Source of the DNA: Actinomycetota bacterium | Lineage (GTDB): Bacteria > Actinomycetota > Acidimicrobiia > Acidimicrobiales > AC-25 | Assembly (NCBI GenBank): GCA_005888395.1 | Contig: VAXF01000230.1 | Location: 1 to 5,552, forward strand | Reading direction: 5' to 3' | Length of the DNA stretch: 5,552 bases | In this document: piece by piece, positions 1-5,042 of the stretch | Position numbering within the stretch: position 1 is the stretch's first letter | Layout of the letters: each line of letters opens with the position of its first letter | Made by a program: the position numbers and the translations under genes | Notes under the pieces: generated by a model | What the model saw: the letters and a program-made list of their open reading frames with translations, nothing else | The model's database searches: none | Told to the model about the DNA's origin: nothing

Positions 1-2
1 GG

Positions 3-158
3 GCGCGGTCCGAGAGGCGGTGGTTCTCCGCGGGGAGTCTGCTCGCGCCTGTCGTTGCGCCCCTGACCGACCGCGCGTTCTTCGCTGTCGCCGACGGCAA
101 CGGACGGGGCGTGGCCGCGGCGCTCGCCGTGGCCGGCATCCGATCGTCAGCGCGCTGA
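3..158 (+). CDS. C-terminal end of an unrecognised protein (partial, 5' end outside window)
   Basis: An open + strand frame enters from the left edge and ends at TGA 156-158, giving 51 residues. About 86% of its codons end in G or C, which is the coding pattern of the neighbouring genes; the other two + strand frames lack this pattern or stop early. The peptide reads like the end of a folded domain, with WFSAGSLLAPVVAPL followed by DRAFFAVADGNGRG and an alanine/valine-rich strand. The spacing of a Trp-Phe strand, a Pro-Val-Val strand and a 'FFAVADGNG' turn loosely recalls one blade of a PQQ/WD-type beta-propeller, but this is only a resemblance and I assign no function. The gene converges on the dioxygenase gene, whose stop begins 8 bases after this stop. 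Coding status is moderately supported; identity is unknown. Confidence 0.5.
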   Translation, partial: ARSERRWFSAGSLLAPVVAPLTDRAFFAVADGNGRGVAAALAVAGIRSSAR

Positions 159-159
159 C
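146..159. terminator. Perfect 14-bp palindrome at a convergent gene junction
   Basis: GTCAGCGCGCTGAC is exactly its own reverse complement. It covers the TGA stop (156-158) of the left-hand gene and sits just beyond the stop of the convergent dioxygenase gene. As RNA from either strand it could fold into a 5-bp stem with a CGCG loop. No T-run follows on either side, so if it is a terminator it is of the U-poor kind common in high-GC actinobacteria. A 5-bp stem is weak, and chance or a protein-binding dyad are real alternatives. Confidence 0.3.
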
Positions 160-165
160 CCGCCC

Positions 166-1045
166 TCAAGCGCCCGAAGCCGCCGCGCTGCGGTACTCGC
201 TCATGTCCATCGCCGGGTAGCGGGCCTGCACGTCGGTCAGGGTCTGCTCGTTCCAGTACTCGTGGCCCGGCGGGGGGAAGCCGAACAGGTCGCGCTCGCG
301 CACGGTGGCCCGCTCCATGACCTCGCGGAACGCGGGGCCGATGCCCTGGTTGGGCCAGCACATCTTGCCGGCCCATGGTGTCCCCTTGAGCTTGTAGTCG
401 GCGAGCAGTGAGAACCGGCTCCGGCCAGCGCCGCGCATCTGGGAGCCGCGGTGCAGGACGTCGTTGCGGTAGAGCAGCAGGGTGCCGGCCGGTCCGGTCG
501 CCGACACCTGGGCATCGGCGAGCGGTCCCGGGTCCGGCAGGAAGCACGAGCGGGACATCGGCGGTCCGGCTGACCGGCACCAGCTTGGTCGGCCCGTCCT
601 CCTCGGTCACGTCGGAGAGCATGATGAACGACGTCAGCTGCGGCCAGCGTCCGTCCCTGCGGGCCACCACGAGGCTGTGGCTGCCGAAGTCGCGATGGAG
701 CGGCTGGCCGTAGTTCACCGCGCCGCTGTACTTGGCCCACAGCTCGACCTTGTACAGGTCGAGCGCAGTCGCGCCGAGGAAGCGCTCGGCCGCGTCGACC
801 AGATCGGGATGGAACGCCAGACGGTTGATCGCCCAGCTCTGATACGGGAACAGCTTCACCCCGGCGAACATGTCGCGAGCGAGGTGCTCGAACCTCTCGG
901 GCGCGGCGAAGAACTCCTCGGGCCGCGGGTACTCGAGCCAGAGACCCTCGTGCGCGTCGGCGAGCTCGTCCTTCGCGAGGAAGCCCTCGACGATGGCGTA
1001 GCCCTCGGTGCGGAGTTGCTCGAGGGAGCTCTCCGGAACTTTCAC
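166..1045 (-). CDS. Phytanoyl-CoA dioxygenase (PhyH) family protein, frameshifted
   Basis: The protein is about 292 residues when a one-base frameshift is repaired. The family consists of non-haem Fe(II)/2-oxoglutarate oxygenases that hydroxylate substrates such as acyl-CoAs in the cytoplasm. The first part (GTG 1045, about 167 residues) has the iron-binding H-x-D motif as QPLHRDFGSH (H117, D119), then TSFIMLSDVTEEDGPTKLVP, the usual PhyH core. The second part continues in another frame from about 556 to TGA 166. It carries GPAGTLLLYRNDVLHRG, with the third iron ligand (H198 in the repaired protein), then RSRFSLLADYK, whose Arg probably binds 2-oxoglutarate. The tail has the LFGFPPPGHEYWNEQTL segment that I associate with actinobacterial relatives. 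The GTG start overlaps the amidohydrolase TGA as GTGA, implying translational coupling; the next in-frame Met lies about 58 residues on. All metal ligands survive, so this is either a recent pseudogene or a sequencing error. The substrate is unknown. Confidence 0.85.
530..560 (-). other. Frameshift site in the PhyH-family gene
   Basis: Reading the minus strand, the sensible protein ends at about ...SRTADVPLV in one frame and resumes as DPGPLADAQVSATG in another. The change is equivalent to one extra base (or two missing). Deleting one base of the CC at 534-535 (GG on the coding strand) would give the smooth reading VPLVLPADPGPLADAQV, so that dinucleotide is the best single candidate. Both frames stay open across the neighbourhood, so the exact base cannot be fixed from this sequence alone. 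Confidence 0.75.
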
Positions 1046-2451
1046 CGGCGGCCGACGTTAGCGACGGGGCGGCCGAGAGCGAGGAACTCTCGGCGTGTAC
1101 GCGGTCCGTACGCGCTCCCGGGCGGTGCCTCCGTCCGTGCACGCTCGAGGTCGGCGCGGTCGAAGCGGCAGCTCGTGTCGATGCGGTGCTCGACGCCGTA
1201 GACGCGGGCGCCGTTGAGCCCGAGCACCTTCGCCTTCACTGCCGGCGTCAGCGCGGGGTACCCGTAGCGTTCCTGCAGCTCGGTCGATATCTCCAGCGCG
1301 CGGAACGCCTGGATCTGGTCCTGAGGCGACCCGTACCAGATCGAGTCGGTGCCCCACGTCACGTTGTCCTCCCCGACGAACCGCAGGAGCTTGCCCCACG
1401 CGTGGGCGCCCTGGGTGGGGTCGCGCATGAGGTTCCACCACGTGGTCCCGAGGTCGACGTACACGTTGGCGTTCGGGCGGATACCGGCGTGGCGTAGCGA
1501 GGTGACGAGCGCGTCGATGCCGCGGTTGCCCTCGCGGTACGGCCCCTCGACGTTCCCGTGCTCGTAGCCGGAGTGGTAGACGAGGAACGACACGTCGGGG
1601 TGGGCGCGTGCCGCCGGCCCGACGTCGTCGGGCGTGTTGTAGGCGAGCTCGACCGCCTTGCGGATGAACGCCTCGCCCACCCGCGGCGCGCCCGGCTCGT
1701 GGTCGTCGAGCCACCAGCCAGGGCCCAGGAGGTGGGTGTAGCTCTTCCAGCCGACGATCGGCATCTCGTGGGCGAGCTGCTCCATGCCCGCCAGAACCTC
1801 GGGCAGCGGCCGGGCCGTGGGCGCCACCTTGCCGTGGAGGAGCACGCGATCGTCGTGGCACACGATCCCCGCCACCCGCCGCGTCTCGCGCATGACCGCC
1901 GGCGACAGCGGATCGTGCTCCAGCGGGAGCGGCACGGCCGAGAGCACGAGCATGTTGGTGTCGCTGCGCACGAACATCTCCTCGAGGAAGTGCTCGATCG
2001 AAAAGCAGTCGTCGGGGTCGTGCTCGCCGCATCGTCGCTGGGGGAAGCCCGACGCGAGTGCCCCGAACTCGGCCTTGGCCAGCGGGTCGAGGGTGTGGTC
2101 GAGCAGGTGGCCCTGCACGTCGAGGACGAACTCGTTTCCGCTCAGGGCAGCGCGGGCCGCATCGGGTTCGGTCGTTGCCTCCCTCGGGATGCGAAAGGCG
2201 CCCCCGGGAGCCCGGCCGGCCGCCTTGTGGGCGGCCTTCGAGCAGGCGTCGAGCGCCAGCAGCGTGGTCGCCACCGCGCAGGTCGAACGCAGGAACGCCC
2301 GCCGCGACATCCCCGTGCGCCGGGCGTTGTCGTCACACGCCTCGCGTGCGAGACGCACGGCTGCGGCAGTCACGGCGTCGAGCGGGAGGGGCGCGTACTC
2401 CTCGGTGCCGCACGGCCCGAGCTTCACCGGCAGGCGGTCGGGGTCGAGCAC
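1042..2451 (-). CDS. Amidohydrolase-2 family (metal-dependent hydrolase/decarboxylase-like) protein with Tat-like segment
   Basis: The protein has 469 residues from GTG 2449-2451. The C-terminal roughly 360 residues look like the amidohydrolase-2 TIM barrel, a family of metal-dependent hydrolases and decarboxylases. Visible landmarks are FVLDVQGHLLDH (about 108-119) at strand 1, VGWKSYTH (233-240), FLVYHSGYEHG (289-299, H293) and WGTDSIWYG (366-374, D369 the likely catalytic Asp). The first two-residue metal site reads D-V-Q-G-H rather than D-x-H-x-H. Residues 49-55 read SRRAFLR, a twin-arginine motif, followed by a short hydrophobic stretch ending LLALDAC (C70), which resembles a lipobox. 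This suggests Tat export as a lipoprotein, but 47 residues precede it. An ATG at 2308-2310 (M48) would give a compact signal peptide. I kept the long start because the extension has coding-like composition and lies 9 bp after the acyl-CoA dehydrogenase stop. The fold is fairly sure; substrate and location are not. Confidence 0.85.
   Translation of the reverse strand: MLDPDRLPVKLGPCGTEEYAPLPLDAVTAAAVRLAREACDDNARRTGMSRRAFLRSTCAVATTLLALDACSKAAHKAAGRAPGGAFRIPREATTEPDAARAALSGNEFVLDVQGHLLDHTLDPLAKAEFGALASGFPQRRCGEHDPDDCFSIEHFLEEMFVRSDTNMLVLSAVPLPLEHDPLSPAVMRETRRVAGIVCHDDRVLLHGKVAPTARPLPEVLAGMEQLAHEMPIVGWKSYTHLLGPGWWLDDHEPGAPRVGEAFIRKAVELAYNTPDDVGPAARAHPDVSFLVYHSGYEHGNVEGPYREGNRGIDALVTSLRHAGIRPNANVYVDLGTTWWNLMRDPTQGAHAWGKLLRFVGEDNVTWGTDSIWYGSPQDQIQAFRALEISTELQERYGYPALTPAVKAKVLGLNGARVYGVEHRIDTSCRFDRADLERARTEAPPGSAYGPRTRREFLALGRPVANVGRR
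2241..2310 (-). other. Tat-like signal segment and possible lipobox in the amidohydrolase
   Basis: This stretch encodes M48 to C70: MSRRAFLRS, then a hydrophobic TCAVATTLLALDAC. The consensus (S/T)-R-R-x-F-L-K is matched except for Arg in place of the last Lys. C70 preceded by L-D-A is close to a lipobox, although Asp at -2 is unusual. The hydrophobic core is only about 13-14 residues, which suits Tat better than Sec. If translation starts at GTG 2451, the motif is unusually deep in the protein. Confidence 0.55.
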
Positions 2452-2460
2452 GGTGGCCCG

Positions 2461-3729
2461 CTAACGCGCCGGCTCGGACGCGCCGGCTCGTTTGACGTCG
2501 ACCCCGAACATGCGTTGCGCGATGCGGCGGATCTGGATCTCCTCCGATCCCTCGGTGATCCGGTAGCGCCGGTGGTGCCGGTAGATGTGCTCGAAGGGCT
2601 TGTGACGGGTGTAGCCGATGCCTCCGTGGACCTGAATCGCGAGGTCGGCGGCATCGCACACGAGGCGGTTGGCCTGGTAATTGGCCATCGACACCTTGTC
2701 GGAGACGGCCATGTGGTCGTCGCGGTCGAGGTGCCAGGCGGTCTTGTACACCAGGTTGCGCACCATCTCGATGCGGGTCTGCATCTCCGCAAGCGGGAAC
2801 TGGATCGCCTGGTTCCTCCAGAGGGGGCGCCCGAACACGATCCGCTCCTTCGCGTACGTCACCGACTCGTCGATGCAGAACTGGGCAGCGCCGACACCCG
2901 ACGCGGCCTGCCGGATGCGGTTCTCGTGCACGAACATGTTGGCCATCTCGAGACCGCGGCCCTCGCCGCCCAAGATCGCGCTGTGGGGCACGCGGACATT
3001 GTCGAGGGTCAGCTCGGCGTGCTCGGACGGCATGTTGAACGTCCACCACATGAACTCGACGTCGAAGCCGGGCGCGTCGGTGGGCACGACGAAGCAGGTG
3101 ATGCCGTTGGCGTCGCCGGGGTCGCCGGACGTGCGGGCGAACACCATGTCGTGGGTGGCGATGTCGAGGCCGGTGTTGAAGCGCTTGGCCCCGTTGATCG
3201 TCCACTCGTCGCCGTCGCGCACGGCGGTGGTCTCGAGCCACGTGGCGTCGGACCCGTGATTCGGCTCCGTCAAGCCGAATGCGATCCGCATCTCGCCCGT
3301 CAGCATCCTTTCGCACCACGCCTGCTGCTCGGGAGTGCCGGCGTTGTGCACCATCAGCACGCTCGGGAAGTTGCCGACGATGGACGACTCGTTCTGCAGG
3401 TCGTTGTGGAGGCCGAGTCCCTTGGCCGCGAGGTGCTCGCGGACGATGGCCATGCCGAGGTTCGAGCCGTCGGAGCCACCGAGCGCGGCGGGAAGCGCCC
3501 AGCGGAGCAGGCCGGCGGCGTCGGCGCGCCGGCGCATCTCGCCGAGCAGCGCGTACCACTCGGTCCGGGGCACGCCGCCGTTGTCGAAGTCGGTCCGGGC
3601 GAACTCTCGTCGATGGTCGAAGAAGCGGATGTTGTCGTCGCGCTCTTCGAGGGGCCTGATCTCCGCCTCGATGAAGGCGTCGATCCGTACCAGTAGCTCG
3701 CCGATAGCAGGGGGGATCTGGAAGTCCAC
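2461..3729 (-). CDS. Acyl-CoA dehydrogenase family protein
   Basis: This is a complete 422-residue FAD flavoenzyme, the usual length for the family, which introduces an alpha,beta double bond into acyl-CoA thioesters and passes electrons to ETF. The N-terminal helical domain runs to about residue 145. The middle beta domain has FGLTEPNHGSDATWLET (151-167), the FAD/substrate signature, and WTINGAKRFNTG (176-187). The C-terminal helical domain has VFGRPLWRNQAIQFPLAEM (298-316), QVHGGIGYTRHKPFEHIYR (366-384) and ITEGSEEIQIRRIAQRMFG (391-409). E393 sits at the position of the catalytic base in medium-chain-type enzymes. The start is GTG 3727-3729 because family similarity begins there (DFQIPPAIGELLVRIDAF); a nearby ATG is out of frame. 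There is no clear Shine-Dalgarno site, so a leaderless transcript is possible. It is the first gene of the minus-strand operon and diverges from the P450. Chain length or substrate cannot be assigned. Confidence 0.95.
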   Translation of the reverse strand: MDFQIPPAIGELLVRIDAFIEAEIRPLEERDDNIRFFDHRREFARTDFDNGGVPRTEWYALLGEMRRRADAAGLLRWALPAALGGSDGSNLGMAIVREHLAAKGLGLHNDLQNESSIVGNFPSVLMVHNAGTPEQQAWCERMLTGEMRIAFGLTEPNHGSDATWLETTAVRDGDEWTINGAKRFNTGLDIATHDMVFARTSGDPGDANGITCFVVPTDAPGFDVEFMWWTFNMPSEHAELTLDNVRVPHSAILGGEGRGLEMANMFVHENRIRQAASGVGAAQFCIDESVTYAKERIVFGRPLWRNQAIQFPLAEMQTRIEMVRNLVYKTAWHLDRDDHMAVSDKVSMANYQANRLVCDAADLAIQVHGGIGYTRHKPFEHIYRHHRRYRITEGSEEIQIRRIAQRMFGVDVKRAGASEPAR

Positions 3730-3771
3730 GGTTGCATTCTCGCGGGGCTTCCGGCGATACGCTTCGGGGCG
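3730..3771. promoter_or_regulatory. Divergent promoter region between acyl-CoA dehydrogenase and P450 genes
   Basis: These 42 bp are all that separates two divergent start codons, so both promoters must lie here or inside the genes. For the P450, TACGCT (3758-3763) fits TAnnnT and lies 8 bases before ATG 3772; TTGCAT (3732-3737) could be a poor -35 at a long 20-bp spacing. For the minus-strand operon, GAGAAT (3741-3736) matches four of six TATAAT positions and lies 6 bases before GTG 3729. Both placements would give leaderless or nearly leaderless mRNAs. The location is firm; the individual boxes are weak matches. Confidence 0.45.
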
Positions 3772-3773
3772 AT
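3747..3773 (+). repeat. Imperfect tandem direct repeat in the divergent spacer
   Basis: GCTTCCGGCGAT (3747-3758) is followed two bases later by GCTTCGGGGCGAT (3761-3773). The copies differ by one substitution and one inserted G, with a 14-bp period. The second copy runs into the P450 ATG and the first overlaps its putative -10. They may be half-sites for a regulator controlling both directions, but short repeats in GC-rich DNA also arise by chance. Confidence 0.35.
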
Positions 3774-5016
3774 GGCGATGCCGGCTTCGACCGAAGGGGA
3801 GGCCTACGACCCGTTCGAGGCCTTCGACAGGGCGCAGGGTGCAGGCGCGGTCCGCGACCCCTATTCGGCGTGGGCTGAGCTCCGGGCGCGGGCGCCCGTG
3901 CAGGAGGTCAGCGTCAGCGAGCTGTTCGACCTGGGCGACGACGTGGAGATCCCCGACGACGTGCCGCCCACCTACCAGGTCCTCAGCTACGAGGGCGTCT
4001 CCCAGGTGCTGCGCGACGGCCAGACGTTCTCGTCGCAGTTCTATGCCGCGACGATGGGCACCGTCATGGGTCATTCCATCCTCGAGATGGACGAGCCCGA
4101 GCACCACCACTACCGCTCGCTGATCCAGCAGGCGTTCACGCGCAAGGCCCTCGAACGTTGGGAGACAGAGCTGGTGCGGCCGGTCGTCGACTCGCACATC
4201 GACGACTTCGCCGAGCGCGGTCACGCCGACCTCGTCCGCGAGCTCACGTTCCCGTTCCCGGTGCGCGTGATCGCCGGCATGCTCGGGTTGCCGGAGGACG
4301 ATCTCCCGCAGTTCCACCGCTGGGCGGTCGAACTGATCAGCATCGGCTTCGACATGGAGCGGGGGATGGCGGCGTCACAGAGCCTGCGCGACTACTTCGC
4401 GGGGATCCTCGAGCAGCGCCGGCGCGACCCGGCGGGCGACGTCATCAGTGTGCTCGGCCAGGCGGAGCTCGACGGTCAGCGGCTCACTGACGAGGAGATC
4501 TTTGCCTTCCTGCGACTGCTCCTTCCCGCGGGCGCCGAGACCACGTACCGCTCGTCGAGCAACCTCCTGTTCGGCCTGCTCACCCACCCCGACCAGCTCG
4601 ACGCCCTGCGCGCCGACCGCTCCCTCCTGCCCCAGGCAATCGAGGAGGGGCTCCGATGGGAGCCGCCGCTGACGGGAATCGCCCGCTTCGCGGTGAAGGA
4701 CGCGGCGGTCGACGGGGTGACGATCCCGGCCGGGTCGGTGGTGAGCGTGTGCATGGGAGCGGCCGACCGTGACCCGGCCAAGTGGGACCGCCCCGACGAG
4801 TTCGACATCCTCCGGCCCATGCAGCAGCACACCGCCTTCGCCCTCGGGCCGCACATGTGCCTCGGCATGCACCTGGCCCGCATGGAGACGACCGTCGCGC
4901 TCAATGCGCTCCTCGACCGGCTGCCGAACTTGCGCCTCGACCCCGAGGCCCACGACGTGCACATCACCGGCCAGACCTTCCGCGCGCCGCGCTCGCTGCC
5001 CGTTCTTTTCGGGTGA
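3772..5016 (+). CDS. Cytochrome P450
   Basis: This is a complete 414-residue soluble bacterial P450, a haem monooxygenase that would take electrons from a ferredoxin and ferredoxin reductase not present here. The I-helix oxygen-activation motif is LLPAGAETTYRSSSN (250-264, E256-T257 the acid-alcohol pair). The K-helix E-x-x-R is EEGLRWEPP (E292, R295). The haem-binding loop is FALGPHMCLGMHLARME (356-372), with C363 the axial thiolate. HSILEMDEPEHHHYR (101-115) is the usual C-helix region, with His/Arg likely contacting haem propionates. There is no membrane anchor. Residues 51-66 (FDLGDDVEIPDDVPP) form an acidic stretch before the first beta sheet that seems longer than in many P450s. ATG 3772 gives the longest form; ATG 3778 lies 8 bases after GGGG and may be the true ribosome start. 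It diverges from the acyl-CoA dehydrogenase operon. The CYP family and substrate cannot be assigned by eye. Confidence 0.96.
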   Translation: MAMPASTEGEAYDPFEAFDRAQGAGAVRDPYSAWAELRARAPVQEVSVSELFDLGDDVEIPDDVPPTYQVLSYEGVSQVLRDGQTFSSQFYAATMGTVMGHSILEMDEPEHHHYRSLIQQAFTRKALERWETELVRPVVDSHIDDFAERGHADLVRELTFPFPVRVIAGMLGLPEDDLPQFHRWAVELISIGFDMERGMAASQSLRDYFAGILEQRRRDPAGDVISVLGQAELDGQRLTDEEIFAFLRLLLPAGAETTYRSSSNLLFGLLTHPDQLDALRADRSLLPQAIEEGLRWEPPLTGIARFAVKDAAVDGVTIPAGSVVSVCMGAADRDPAKWDRPDEFDILRPMQQHTAFALGPHMCLGMHLARMETTVALNALLDRLPNLRLDPEAHDVHITGQTFRAPRSLPVLFG

Positions 5017-5037
5017 CGCTCGCGGGGCGCGTCGCCC
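5011..5037 (+). terminator. Candidate hairpin terminator after the P450 gene
   Basis: GGGTGACGC (5011-5019) can pair with GCGTCGCCC (5029-5037): nine pairs, one of them a U-G wobble, with a 9-base loop. The stem contains the P450 stop codon TGA (5014-5016) and fills most of the 26-bp gap to the convergent aldo/keto reductase. No U-run follows on the + strand. On the minus strand the wobble becomes an A-C mismatch, so the hairpin favours P450 transcripts. Confidence 0.4.
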
Positions 5038-5042
5038 AACTC

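Noticed and set aside
166..558. Treating the 130-residue C-terminal frame as a separate small gene starting at ATG 558
   Set aside because: It lacks a ribosome site, begins in the middle of the PhyH fold, and continues the domain of the upstream frame. A frameshifted single gene explains it better.
237..1142. A 301-codon minus-strand frame overlapping the PhyH gene
   Set aside because: It is arginine/alanine-rich with no motifs and is out of frame with both conserved halves of the dioxygenase.
1558..3696. A 712-codon + strand open frame antisense to the acyl-CoA dehydrogenase and amidohydrolase genes
   Set aside because: It crosses two well-identified minus-strand genes, shows no recognisable domain, and is the kind of stop-free antisense frame that high-GC coding bias produces.
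3785..3796. Short dyad CTTCG-AC-CGAAG just inside the P450 gene, as an operator
   Set aside because: The arms are only 5 bp and lie in coding sequence. This is too short to separate from chance in GC-rich DNA.
3730..4317. A 196-codon in-frame N-terminal extension of the acyl-CoA dehydrogenase, antisense to the P450
   Set aside because: The extension lies opposite the conserved P450 coding sequence and has no similarity to the family. The dehydrogenase domain begins normally at GTG 3729.
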